Shown piece after piece: positions 9,063-18,116 of a stretch of DNA of 64,000 nt. Under the pieces are notes generated by a model. It was not told the DNA's origin, searched no databases, and was given only the letters and a program-made list of their open reading frames with translations. How positions within the stretch are numbered: the stretch's first letter is position 1; the number at the start of each line of letters is the position of its first letter. The stretch covers positions 209,096-273,095 of the forward strand of contig JBDVOA010000018.1 of the NCBI GenBank assembly GCA_039969355.1, in the 5' to 3' direction. The DNA comes from JL08 sp039969355 (GTDB lineage Bacteria > Pseudomonadota > Alphaproteobacteria > Rhodobacterales > Rhodobacteraceae). Both the position numbers and the translations under genes were made by a program.

Positions 9063-11801
9063 ATGCAATCTGTGAATGACTATTATTCTGCCATCCAGTT
9101 GCGGTCTGACCGCTGGAGCGCTTTGCGTGAAGCATCAGCGGCGCTCGACCGTGACCCTGCCGGGAAAAGGTCAGAAAAACTGAAGGGCCGCATCGAGGAA
9201 TTGTTCGACTCGCTCGCTTTGATTGAACCCTATTGGGCCTTTCCGGGGATGGCGGTGTTTGATCACATGCGCCGGCAATTTGATCACAACAACTACGAAG
9301 ATCTTTCTTTCGCCATCAATCGCGTGACCCGTGCCTTGACAACCGGGGCCTATCGACGTCGTCACATTCCGCTTGAGCGCGACTCGATTGACAATGAGGA
9401 ACAGGACGACGAGGCGATGCTGTCGCCCGAGGCGCGCGCGATGAGCAAGCCCTACTTCGAGGTGCTGATTGTCGATCAGGTAAACGAACAACAGGAGCGG
9501 TGGCTCAAAAGCAACGTCACGCGGATGCGTCGCACAGAAGATCCGTTCGTCTATGAGGCCGTCGTTGTGCCATCGCTTGAAGATGCATTGATTGCGGTGC
9601 TGTTCAATCACAACATTCAGGCGATCGTGGTGCGGCCGGGGTTGGTTCTGAAATCCAAACTTGATCAGCCGATGCTGATGCGGTTCCTGGATCGGGCGGG
9701 GGGACAGGAGCAGATTGAGGCGATGCTTGCAGAGGATTACGGCCCCGAGCTTTGCCGACTGATCGCACGGGTTCGTCCAGAACTGGATGCCTATTTGGTG
9801 ACCGAGCGGTCAGTAGAAGACATAGCGGGTCTAGATCTGGGAATATGTCGCCGGGTTTTTTACAATCAGGAAGACTTCATGGAGTTGCACCTGAATATCC
9901 TGCGTGGAATTCAATCGCGTAACAATACGCCATTCTTTACGGCGCTAGTTGAGTATTCAAAGCAGCCGACGGGTGTCTTTCACGCAATGCCGATCAGTCG
10001 CGGCAAGTCCATCACTCGCTCGCACTGGATTCAGGACATGGGAGCGTTCTATGGGCCCAACATCTTTCTTGCCGAAACATCCGCAACCTCAGGGGGATTG
10101 GACAGCCTCTTGGAGCCGCACGGGCCTATCAAGGAAGCTCAGGAACTCGCGAGTCGGGCCTTTGGGTCCAAGCAAACATTTTTTGCAACTAATGGAACAT
10201 CGACCTGTAACAAGATTGTCGTGCAAGCGCTGGTGCGTCCGGGCGATATCGTGTTGGTTGATCGGGACTGCCACAAGTCTCACCATTACGGAATGGTTCT
10301 CGCTGGTGCACAGGTCTGTTATCTGGACAGCTATCCACTCAATGAGTTTTCGATGTACGGCGCGGTTCCGCTACGCGACATAAAAGAGCAGTTGCTGTCG
10401 CTCAAAGCTGCCGGAAAGCTAGGCCGGGTGCGCATGCTTTTGCTGACGAACTGTACGTTTGATGGTGTAGTCTACAATGTGGAACGGGTGATGCAGGAAT
10501 GTCTGGCGATTAAGCCTGACCTTATTTTCCTGTGGGATGAAGCATGGTTTGCTTTTGCGCGGTTCAACCCCACCTATCGCCAACGCACTGCCATGAACGC
10601 TGCAAATGTCCTGCGTGCCAGGCTGAAAAGCGAAGACCACGTGGCGGCGTACGAAAAACAGCAGAAAGCGTTGAAAGACGCGGACGATGACACCCTGCTC
10701 AACACCCGATTGATCCCTTCACCCAATGCACGCGTTCGGGTTTATGGCACGCAGTCAACGCACAAAACACTCACGTCATTGCGGCAGGGATCCATGATTC
10801 ACGTCAACGATCAGGATTTCAAAGGTGAAGTCGAACAAAGTTTTCACGAAGCCTATATGACCCACACGTCCACCTCGCCCAATTATCAGATCATTGCATC
10901 GCTTGATGTCGGGCGTCGGCAAGTTGAATTGGAAGGGTTTGAGTTCGTGCAGCGTCAGGTCGAAGCTGCCATGTCGATGCGCCGCGCAGTAACCAGCCAT
11001 CCGTTGCTCAGGAAGTATTTCAAAGTACTGACCGCTGGCGACATGATCCCGGAAACCCACCGGGAAAGTGGGGTCACGAGTTATTTTGACATTGAGCAGG
11101 GTTGGACTGACATGTGGGATTGTTGGGAGCAGGACGAGTTCGTGTTGGATGCGAGTCGCGTTACGTTGGCTGTTGGTGGAACCGGTTGGGACGGTGACAC
11201 GTTCAAGACCGATATCCTGATGGACAAATATGGTATTCAGATTAACAAGACTTCCCGCAATACGGTTCTGTTTATGACAAATATCGGGACCACGCGATCC
11301 TCCGTCGCCTATCTGATCGAAGTGCTTGTTGAAATTGCCAAGGGACTGGATGATCTCTTGGATGATGCGAGCCGTATGGAGCGACTGTCCTTTGATAAAC
11401 GTGTCAAAAACCTAATGGAAGAACTGCCGCCTTTGCCGGATTTCAGTCGCTTTCATGATTCATTCCGGGCCGACAGTGATACGCCCGAAGGTGACATCCG
11501 TTCGGCATATTACCTCAGTTATGACGACAATAATTGCGACTATCTGGAGTTAGACGGATCGCTGAAGGACGCAATGGACAGCGGCCAAGAGGTTGTTTCA
11601 GCGAGCTTCATAATTCCATATCCGCCGGGTTTTCCCATTCTGGTGCCGGGGCAGGTCGTCAGTCAGGAAATTTTGGCCTTTATGCGCGCGCTTGATGTGA
11701 ATGAAATTCATGGCTACCGCGCGGATCTTGGGCTGCGGGTCTTTACTCAGGATGCTTTAAAGAGCGGAACAAACAAAAAACTTTCCACTGCAGCCGAATA
11801 G
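9063..11801 (+). CDS. Orn/Lys/Arg decarboxylase family protein, extra-long
   Basis: A PLP enzyme of 912 residues from the fold-type I basic amino acid decarboxylase group. The PLP lysine is Lys568 in YGTQSTHKTLTSLRQG, and DEAWFAF precedes it as the PLP-ring Asp segment. FATNGTSTCNKIVVQAL and VDRDCHKSHHYG mark the large domain, and the C-terminal part has ASFIIPYPPGFPI and VPGQV as in ornithine and arginine decarboxylases. Inducible enterobacterial relatives are about 710-760 residues; this protein is longer, with a roughly 300-residue N-terminal region before the catalytic core. The start at 9063 follows GGAGAACG; an in-frame start at 8967 would overlap the amidase and is less likely. Substrate specificity, or even decarboxylation itself, is not certain. 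Confidence 0.85.
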   Translation: MQSVNDYYSAIQLRSDRWSALREASAALDRDPAGKRSEKLKGRIEELFDSLALIEPYWAFPGMAVFDHMRRQFDHNNYEDLSFAINRVTRALTTGAYRRRHIPLERDSIDNEEQDDEAMLSPEARAMSKPYFEVLIVDQVNEQQERWLKSNVTRMRRTEDPFVYEAVVVPSLEDALIAVLFNHNIQAIVVRPGLVLKSKLDQPMLMRFLDRAGGQEQIEAMLAEDYGPELCRLIARVRPELDAYLVTERSVEDIAGLDLGICRRVFYNQEDFMELHLNILRGIQSRNNTPFFTALVEYSKQPTGVFHAMPISRGKSITRSHWIQDMGAFYGPNIFLAETSATSGGLDSLLEPHGPIKEAQELASRAFGSKQTFFATNGTSTCNKIVVQALVRPGDIVLVDRDCHKSHHYGMVLAGAQVCYLDSYPLNEFSMYGAVPLRDIKEQLLSLKAAGKLGRVRMLLLTNCTFDGVVYNVERVMQECLAIKPDLIFLWDEAWFAFARFNPTYRQRTAMNAANVLRARLKSEDHVAAYEKQQKALKDADDDTLLNTRLIPSPNARVRVYGTQSTHKTLTSLRQGSMIHVNDQDFKGEVEQSFHEAYMTHTSTSPNYQIIASLDVGRRQVELEGFEFVQRQVEAAMSMRRAVTSHPLLRKYFKVLTAGDMIPETHRESGVTSYFDIEQGWTDMWDCWEQDEFVLDASRVTLAVGGTGWDGDTFKTDILMDKYGIQINKTSRNTVLFMTNIGTTRSSVAYLIEVLVEIAKGLDDLLDDASRMERLSFDKRVKNLMEELPPLPDFSRFHDSFRADSDTPEGDIRSAYYLSYDDNNCDYLELDGSLKDAMDSGQEVVSASFIIPYPPGFPILVPGQVVSQEILAFMRALDVNEIHGYRADLGLRVFTQDALKSGTNKKLSTAAE

Positions 11802-11816
11802 AAAAGGAAGAAAACA

Positions 11817-13277
11817 ATGCCAGCAACCGTGCTCAAGAATATTTCAGAAATTCGTCGTTTTTTTCACCGGAACGAAGACCCTATCTATTTTATTTCAGCG
11901 ACGAATTTTAACCTTCTTGGCTTGGATGAGTGGGTCCGGAACTTCAAGTATATCTGTTATATCGACTGCTATGGTGGCAAGCATCCAAACGTGTTTTGCC
12001 CCTCCGAACAACCCCATGCTGAATTTCAATCCATCGAGGACATCAACAACTATTTGCTGCAGCACAAAGAGGTTATTGATTTCATCAAACGGCGCGGTGG
12101 CAAACCCAAATTTGTGTTTCTGATGTTTGACGAAGAGACTGAGCGCTTGTCCAAGGAACTGGGCGCGACGGTCTGGTTTCCCAAGGCCAAGTTGCGCACA
12201 TCAATGGACAACAAGATTGAAACCGTGCGCATCGGCAACAAAGCGGGTGTTCCGTCGGTCCCCAATGTTCTGGCCAAAGTGGAAAGCTATGCAGATCTGA
12301 AAAAGACTTGCGACAAGGCTGGCATCGGCCATGATCTGGTGCTGCAATCCGCCTTTGGTGACAGCGGCCACACTACGTTCTTCATCAAATCCGAGGCCGA
12401 TTTCCTGCGTCATGAGCACGAGATTATTGGCGAGGGCGAAATCAAGATCATGAAGCGGATTGATTGCCGGGGTTCTGCGATCGAGGCGTGCGCCACCAAG
12501 GAAGGCACAATCGTCGGCCCGCTGATGACAGAATTGGTCGGCTTCAAGGAATTGACCCCCTACCGGGGCGGCTGGTGCGGCAACGAAATCTTGTCTACGG
12601 CCTTCCCGCCAAAAGTGCGGCAGAAAGCGCGCGAACTTACGTTTAAGTTTGGCGAGCAGCTGCGCAAAGAAGGGTATCGGGGTTACTTCGAGCTCGATTT
12701 TCTGATTGACAAGAAGACCGGCGATCTTTGGCTGGGTGAATTGAACCCACGGATCACCGGCGCCTCGTCTATGACTAATCACGCGGCCTTTGCCCATGCT
12801 GATGCGCCGTTGTTCCTGTTTCACCTGCTCGAATTTTCCAAGAAGAAGTTTGATCTCGATACGACCGAGTTGAACAATCGCTGGGCCAACCCTGATATGA
12901 TCGACAGCTGGTCCCAGATGGTGATCAAACACACCGAAGACAGCGTAGATATCTGCAGTCAGGCGCCCGAAACCGGCATTTACAAGATGCTGGAAGATGG
13001 TCGCGTCGTGTTTGACCGCTTTGACTATCACCGCCGCGCAGTTGAATCCGAAAACGAGGCATTTTTCTTGAGCATTCTGCGCCCGGGCGAATACCGGTAT
13101 GAAGGCGCCGACATCGGTATTCTGGTGACGCGGGGGCGCTCCATGACCAAGAATTTCCGTTTGAACGAACGTGCCAAGAAATGGATACACGGTATAAAAC
13201 AAACCGTCGAAGGGACGCCGCTGCCTGTTGCAGAAGCAGGTCCCGCGCTGGCTGATCCGGCATTCAAGATATTGTAA
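11817..13277 (+). CDS. ATP-grasp domain protein (carboxylate-amine ligase or biotin carboxylase-like)
   Basis: A 486-residue protein with the ATP-grasp fold, which activates a carboxylate as acyl-phosphate and joins it to an amine or thiol. Visible parts are the pre-ATP-grasp segment (residues 1-120), the nucleotide-binding hinge with DLVLQSAFGDSGHTTFF near 175, IKIMKRIDCRG near 211 and the metal-binding strand GYFELDFLID...LGELNPRITGASSM near 290-320. No carbamoyl-carrier or biotin domain is present, so the common label biotin carboxylase is probably wrong. It begins 15 bases after the decarboxylase behind AAAAGGAAG, and is followed 15 bases later by an Ntn-hydrolase. This spacing implies one transcript and related chemistry. 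Confidence 0.8.
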   Translation: MPATVLKNISEIRRFFHRNEDPIYFISATNFNLLGLDEWVRNFKYICYIDCYGGKHPNVFCPSEQPHAEFQSIEDINNYLLQHKEVIDFIKRRGGKPKFVFLMFDEETERLSKELGATVWFPKAKLRTSMDNKIETVRIGNKAGVPSVPNVLAKVESYADLKKTCDKAGIGHDLVLQSAFGDSGHTTFFIKSEADFLRHEHEIIGEGEIKIMKRIDCRGSAIEACATKEGTIVGPLMTELVGFKELTPYRGGWCGNEILSTAFPPKVRQKARELTFKFGEQLRKEGYRGYFELDFLIDKKTGDLWLGELNPRITGASSMTNHAAFAHADAPLFLFHLLEFSKKKFDLDTTELNNRWANPDMIDSWSQMVIKHTEDSVDICSQAPETGIYKMLEDGRVVFDRFDYHRRAVESENEAFFLSILRPGEYRYEGADIGILVTRGRSMTKNFRLNERAKKWIHGIKQTVEGTPLPVAEAGPALADPAFKIL

Positions 13278-13292
13278 AGGACTGCCCGTTCC

Positions 13293-14264
13293 ATGATGTG
13301 GCGCGCCCTCTCAGAACACGAACCCGGCTCCAAATGGGCCGGGCTTTTCGATGAGTATTGGCCAGACTACAAACGTTGGTGGCTCAAGCAGGGTGAGTCT
13401 CTGCGCCCAACCTATTTGGAAAGTCGGCGCGCTTTGGAACGGCACATGCCCGAAGTTGTACCGCTTTGGGAGCAACTTTGCGAACTGGCTGGTGGCGGTG
13501 ATCATGCGGCACGGTTTCTCAGCTTTTACCGCCCACCCCCGTATCTGGCAGGCTGTTCGCAGGCGATTTGGCCGGGCAAGGAGCCGGTGCTGGTGCGCAA
13601 TTACGACTACAATCCCAGTGCCTTTGACAGCCTGATCCTAAACACTGGCTGGATGGGCCGTCAGGTCATGGGCACAAGTGATGGTTTGTGGGGGCTGGTT
13701 GACGGCATGAATGATGCCGGTCTGGTGTTGTCCCTTACGTTTGGAGGGCGGCGTGTTGTCGGAGATGGCTTTGGGGTACCTCTGATCCTGCGCTATGTGC
13801 TTCAAACCTGTGAAACTGTGGAGGAGGCAGGCGTGGCTCTGTCGCGAATTCCTACTCATATGAGCTATAACGTGACGGTACTTGACCGCAAACGCAATTA
13901 CCTGACAGCAATGCTTGCCCCGGATCGCCCGGCCGTCATAACTCACGCCGCAGTTGCCACCAATCATCAGGAATCTGTAGAGTGGGTCAGCCATGCACGG
14001 TTCACCGCAACTGTAGAGCGTGAACGCTATTTGTTGCAGCGCTTGACCCTTCACCGCGACCCTCAGGAAAAATTCATAGAGGCCTTCCTAAGGCCGCCAC
14101 TTTATTCGACCGCTTTCTCTGCAGGTTTTGGCACTCTTTATACCGCTGTTTACCGGCCCCGAAAGAAAGAGATGGAAGTCCGGTGGCCCGGCACTGTCTG
14201 GTCGCTGTCCATGCGCGACTTCGCGGAAGGCGGGCGCCGGGTCCAGATCCCTGGAGCTGCTTAA
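13293..14264 (+). CDS. C45-family Ntn-hydrolase (acyl-CoA:6-APA acyltransferase-like)
   Basis: A 323-residue protein resembling the C45 autoproteolytic acyltransferase/hydrolase family. The likely nucleophile is Cys88 in YLAGCSQAIW, followed by LVRNYDYNP; the family cuts itself before this Cys to free it as the N-terminal catalytic residue. GLVDGMNDAGLVLSLTFGG and VATNHQESVEW fit the oxyanion and substrate regions. Members hydrolyse or form amide bonds on small acyl amines. The N-terminal propeptide of about 87 residues is long. It is the last gene of the TRAP-decarboxylase-ligase cluster, so it may undo or edit the amide made by the preceding ATP-grasp enzyme (inference). Confidence 0.75.
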   Translation: MMWRALSEHEPGSKWAGLFDEYWPDYKRWWLKQGESLRPTYLESRRALERHMPEVVPLWEQLCELAGGGDHAARFLSFYRPPPYLAGCSQAIWPGKEPVLVRNYDYNPSAFDSLILNTGWMGRQVMGTSDGLWGLVDGMNDAGLVLSLTFGGRRVVGDGFGVPLILRYVLQTCETVEEAGVALSRIPTHMSYNVTVLDRKRNYLTAMLAPDRPAVITHAAVATNHQESVEWVSHARFTATVERERYLLQRLTLHRDPQEKFIEAFLRPPLYSTAFSAGFGTLYTAVYRPRKKEMEVRWPGTVWSLSMRDFAEGGRRVQIPGAA

Positions 14265-14348
14265 AACGCTTTTCGCGGAGCGGTTATCGCCCCAACGTAG
14301 GCACCTGCTAATTAGTGAGCGAACAAGCGCCCAAAGCCGAGTTTGTAG

Positions 14349-15593
14349 TCAGCTGAAACGCATGGGGTCGTATGCGCTGAGATCTATATTGGGATGCGTG
14401 CCATCGATTAGATCCGCCACGATCCGCCCGGTCTTAGGGCCTGCAGTCAGGCCAATATGCTGATGCCCAAAACCGGTGAAAATTCCAGTTGAGCGCAATT
14501 CACCGATCAGAGGCAGACTGTCTGTCGTGGACGGGCGGAACCCCATCCATTCTTCGGTGTCAGAGTAAGTTAGGTTTGGAAAGGCCTGCGCGGCTTTCTT
14601 GCGCAAAAGCTTGATCGGAGCACGTGATGGCCCTGCATCAATCCCACCAAGTTCTACAGTACCAGCGCAGCGCAAGCTGTTCCCCATGGGAGTCACTCCA
14701 AACTTGCCGGATGCCATCATCATCGGGTTGCGCGGTTGTTGCGATGGATTTTTGAATAAGACGTGATAGCCGCGCTCTGTTTCCAGTGGCACATTCAATG
14801 CAAGTTTTTGCATCAGAGGCTTGGACCAGATGCCAGATGTAATGACAGCTTTAGAGCATACAAATCGCCCCTTTGTGGTGTCAACGGCCTGAATTTCGTC
14901 ACCAGCAAGGTCAAAATCCGTCACTTCAGCTCGAACAAACTGACCGCCCATATTCTGGAAGAACTGTGCCAATTCTGAAACGTAATGGCCTGGGTTCAGG
15001 ATATGCCCGTGTCCTTTCAGGACAGCCATAAGATTGATGGACGGACCAAGAATGGGTTCTTCTTCCTGAACTGCGCGCCCCTCGATCAATTCCGGCACCA
15101 GCCCGCACTCTCGTCGCAACGCCCATCCATATGCATCTTTCTCGAATGCTTTACGATCTTCGTAGACAAAGCTAAAGTTGCTTTCCTTCAAGCGGTTTTC
15201 GACATCCGTACCCTGCACCAGCGATTTGTGTTGCTGCATTGAATCGCCAACGATAGGTACCAAAGCCTCGGCAATCCGGCGCGCGTCCGCGTCATTTGCG
15301 TGCCTCATGAACTGAAATAGCCAGGGCGCTATTTTGGGGAGGTAAGACCAGCGCATAAACAAAGGCGAATTGGGGTCAAACAGATACTTCGGCGCAGTTT
15401 TTAGCAATCCGGGCGTTGTCACCGGAACGACAGCCCATTGCGCGAGTAGGCCAGCATTGCCATAAGACGCGGCCATTCCGGGTTCATCCTTGTCGATCAA
15501 AACCACGTCGTGATGGGCGCGGCGCAGCCAGATGGCTGTCGACACGCCCACGATTCCAGCGCCGACAACAACAATTTTCAAGGCTTTTGCCAT
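14349..15593 (-). CDS. FAD-dependent oxidoreductase, D-amino acid dehydrogenase (DadA)-like
   Basis: A flavoprotein of 414 residues from the DAO/DadA family, oxidising D-amino acids or N-substituted amino acids to keto acids at the membrane. The dinucleotide-binding motif is at the start (IVVVGAGIVGVSTAIWL, residues 6-22), and the C-terminal FAD contact GFGHQHIGLTAGP near 375 is typical of DadA. The start at 15593 places the Rossmann motif close to the N-terminus with AAAGG upstream; the in-frame start at 15647 would add a basic leader. It converges on the C45 gene, so it is not part of that operon. Substrate unknown. Confidence 0.85.
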   Translation of the reverse strand: MAKALKIVVVGAGIVGVSTAIWLRRAHHDVVLIDKDEPGMAASYGNAGLLAQWAVVPVTTPGLLKTAPKYLFDPNSPLFMRWSYLPKIAPWLFQFMRHANDADARRIAEALVPIVGDSMQQHKSLVQGTDVENRLKESNFSFVYEDRKAFEKDAYGWALRRECGLVPELIEGRAVQEEEPILGPSINLMAVLKGHGHILNPGHYVSELAQFFQNMGGQFVRAEVTDFDLAGDEIQAVDTTKGRFVCSKAVITSGIWSKPLMQKLALNVPLETERGYHVLFKNPSQQPRNPMMMASGKFGVTPMGNSLRCAGTVELGGIDAGPSRAPIKLLRKKAAQAFPNLTYSDTEEWMGFRPSTTDSLPLIGELRSTGIFTGFGHQHIGLTAGPKTGRIVADLIDGTHPNIDLSAYDPMRFS

Positions 15594-15934
15594 TCTGAAT
15601 CTGCGCCTTTGCTGCCGCCGCTTGGTGCCCGTGACAGGTAATGCCACACGTCCCGACTAGCATTTTTTGCTAGGAGTGAAAGAGAAATGTGGGTGACGTC
15701 ACTAGGACGGGGCCCTAAACAAGCGCGCCAAAATCTTGCGCACACTAATTGAAGAAAGAAACTGGCATCAGTTAAAAGCCCGACGCGGTGACAGAAACCG
15801 CCGTGTAACCTGTCAATTTTGCATTTGCGGAAAATGGAGGACAAGCGTGATCATTGAGCGACTGACTGTAATCGCGTTGACCCAGTGGCCAATTCGGCAC
15901 TAGCCTGTTCAGAGAACGGCGTGGGAATGCGGCA
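15594..15934. promoter_or_regulatory. Divergent intergenic region between dadA-like and lysE genes
   Basis: About 340 bases without a convincing gene. It contains the perfect inverted repeat CTAGCA-(T5)-TGCTAG at 15657-15673, just upstream of the DadA-like start, which could be an operator or a small hairpin. Both promoters should lie here, but I could not define them. Confidence 0.35.
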
Positions 15935-16564
15935 ATGGCTTTGGAGACTTATTTCATCTATTTGGCCGCCGTAGCCGTGTTTTTCGCGACGCCTCCTGAC
16001 ACCAGTCAACTTCTCATCATATCAAATAGCGTTCGGCATGGCATACGCCAAAGCGCATTTACCATCGCCGGTGATCTGGCCGCGAATTGCCTGCAGATGA
16101 CTGGTGCGGCATTTGGGCTTGCAGCGATCATTGCAACGTCTGCAAGCGCTTTTATTTGGATAAAGTGGCTTGGCGTTACGTATCTGATCTGGATTGGCAT
16201 CCAGCTTATTCGTTCAAAGGATCACGCCGCTGATGTGAACGCAAATGAGTCTGGTCAGTCCTTTCGGTTGTTCCGGCAAGGTTTTGTGACTTCCATGGCC
16301 AACCCATTTGCGGTTGTTTTTTTCGGAGCGCTTTTCCCCCAATTTATTGACCCGACACTCCCGGTTCTCCCGCAGCTGCTCATACTAGGTGTAACCTATC
16401 TGCTGGTTGACGGCACAATTCTACTGCTTTGGGGATGGATGGGCATTCGTGCCGCTACTGCACTGAAAAAGTACTCTTTCGGTTTGGTTAACAAGGTCTG
16501 CGGTAGTCTGATGATTGCTGCAGCAGCTCTGTTGGCGAGCAAGGATTTCCAACCCCAAAAATGA
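15935..16564 (+). CDS. LysE/RhtB-family amino acid exporter
   Basis: A 209-residue integral membrane protein with about six hydrophobic helices. The LysE-family signature is near the N-terminus: FFATPPDTSQLLIISNSVRHG corresponds to the usual P-G-P segment, here changed to TPPDTSQL. GVTYLIWIGIQLIRS and FVTSMANPFAVVFFGALFPQF follow as in RhtB-type proteins, which export amino acids or derivatives using the proton gradient. It is divergent from the DadA-like gene. The two could act on the same amino acid pool, but nothing shows that directly. Confidence 0.85.
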   Translation: MALETYFIYLAAVAVFFATPPDTSQLLIISNSVRHGIRQSAFTIAGDLAANCLQMTGAAFGLAAIIATSASAFIWIKWLGVTYLIWIGIQLIRSKDHAADVNANESGQSFRLFRQGFVTSMANPFAVVFFGALFPQFIDPTLPVLPQLLILGVTYLLVDGTILLLWGWMGIRAATALKKYSFGLVNKVCGSLMIAAAALLASKDFQPQK

Positions 16565-16771
16565 ACTTTCCCCGCTAACATTCGCTATTTGTATGTTCTA
16601 GGTTTGCCCTGCCGACGACTCGCAGGTCACAAACTGCCCTCGTTGCAAGGACAAGTTGCTATCCGGGCAATCGCAATTTCTGAACAATTTCTCCTGGCGG
16701 AGCGGGTGCCCCTTGCACGCGCGGCAGGAAGCGCACAATCTGAACTTGCGAATGATAGGAGAGGATTTCAA

Positions 16772-18016
16772 ATGCGTGTCAGCCGAAGATGGGTTGCTGC
16801 CGCCGGGGCGATGGCTGTGTTGGTCGGTTGTTCCACGGGTGGTAGTACAAGACCAGTCAGTAGTACCCGGTCCGACCCGGGCCTGCGTCCTCAGCCAAAT
16901 CCGAGCTATGACAGCTGGGTCGCTTCTTTTCAAAACCGGGCGCGTCAACAAGGTGTGTCACAAGCGACGCTGAACGCGGCCTTCAGGGATACCGGGTATT
17001 TGCCGGGCGTTGTTTCAAGAGACCGCAAACAGACCGAATTCTCGCGAACGCTTGAGGACTATCTCGCTATTGTCGCCTCTTCCGAAAAGGTCAATTCCGG
17101 GCGATCGAATTTCCGACAGCGCGCGGCCTTGTTGTCCCAGATCGAAGATAGTTACGGAGTTCCCGCCCGAGTGACCACTGCGATTTGGGGAATGGAAAGC
17201 AACTACGGCGCTCGTCGGGGCGATATTCCGGTGATCTCTGCCACCTCTACGTTGGCTTATGACGGCAGGCGGGGTGTTTTTTTTGAAAAGCAACTCCTGG
17301 CAGCGCTGCGCATCGTGCAGAACGGTGATGTCGCGCCGTCCGGAATGGTTGGAAGCTGGGCTGGTGCCATGGGCCACACGCAGTTCATTCCTACGACCTA
17401 CGCCGCTTATGCTGTTGATTTCAGGGGCGATGGACGCCGCGACATCTGGTCTGACGATCCAACAGATGGGTTGGCGTCGGCGGCTGCATATCTTTCTGCA
17501 TCGGGATGGCGACGCGGGCAGCCCTGGGGGCAGGAAGTGTTATTGCCAGCCGGATTCAATACATCAAGCGCGGGGCGCGGTAAGCGGCGTTCGGTCGCGG
17601 AGTTGTCTGCCCTTGGTGTGAGATCTGTCTCAGGCGGCGGATTGCCGGATCACGGTGCTGCCGCGCTTTTGGTGCCTTCTGGTCCATCAGGTCCCGCTTT
17701 CATTGCTTTCCGCAATTTCGATGTGATCCTGCGCTACAATAATTCCGTGAATTACGGTATCGGCGTTGGGTATCTGTCTGATCGGATTGCCGGAGGCAGC
17801 GCTTTGGCTGGTAATTTTCCGCCAGATCGTTTTGGCCTCTCGATCGATGATCGCCGAAGACTGCAGGAGCGGCTGACAGCCAAAGGCTTTGACACAGGCG
17901 GGACCGATGGGGTCATCGGGCCCAAGACTGAAAATGCTATTCGCGCCTATCAGACCAGCGTCGGGCTACCTGCGACAGGGGATCCAACGCGCACGCTGTT
18001 GGAAAGGCTTGAGTAG
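16772..18016 (+). CDS. Lytic murein transglycosylase lipoprotein (MltB family) with peptidoglycan-binding domain
   Basis: A periplasmic enzyme of 414 residues that cleaves glycan strands of murein to 1,6-anhydromuramyl products. The start at 16772 follows AGGAGAGG and gives a lipoprotein signal peptide with lipobox LVGC (about residue 20); the in-frame start at 16589 would destroy this. The catalytic SLT domain carries IWGMESNYGARRG with the catalytic Glu, and GAMGHTQFIPTTYAAYAVDF. A C-terminal peptidoglycan-binding domain covers the last 60 residues (LQERLTAKGFDTGGTDGVIG). Single-gene unit between lysE and the VOC gene. Confidence 0.92.
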   Translation: MRVSRRWVAAAGAMAVLVGCSTGGSTRPVSSTRSDPGLRPQPNPSYDSWVASFQNRARQQGVSQATLNAAFRDTGYLPGVVSRDRKQTEFSRTLEDYLAIVASSEKVNSGRSNFRQRAALLSQIEDSYGVPARVTTAIWGMESNYGARRGDIPVISATSTLAYDGRRGVFFEKQLLAALRIVQNGDVAPSGMVGSWAGAMGHTQFIPTTYAAYAVDFRGDGRRDIWSDDPTDGLASAAAYLSASGWRRGQPWGQEVLLPAGFNTSSAGRGKRRSVAELSALGVRSVSGGGLPDHGAAALLVPSGPSGPAFIAFRNFDVILRYNNSVNYGIGVGYLSDRIAGGSALAGNFPPDRFGLSIDDRRRLQERLTAKGFDTGGTDGVIGPKTENAIRAYQTSVGLPATGDPTRTLLERLE

Positions 18017-18116
18017 GGTAGAATGCTTGGGTCAGTTAAGGGGCAACTAATGCTGAAGGGACACAATCGAAGTTCTGGGGCTATGGGATGGTGATCTGGT
18101 AATCTTAGGGTAGGAC

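Noticed and set aside
12201..13202. A 333-codon minus-strand frame opposite the ATP-grasp gene
   Set aside because: It lies wholly antisense to a gene with clear ATP-grasp motifs, has no recognisable motif and no ribosome site, and breaks the tight operon spacing.
11817..13277. Biotin carboxylase
   Set aside because: The ATP-grasp fold is shared, but no biotin carrier or carboxyltransferase gene is nearby and the length and C-terminus do not fit.
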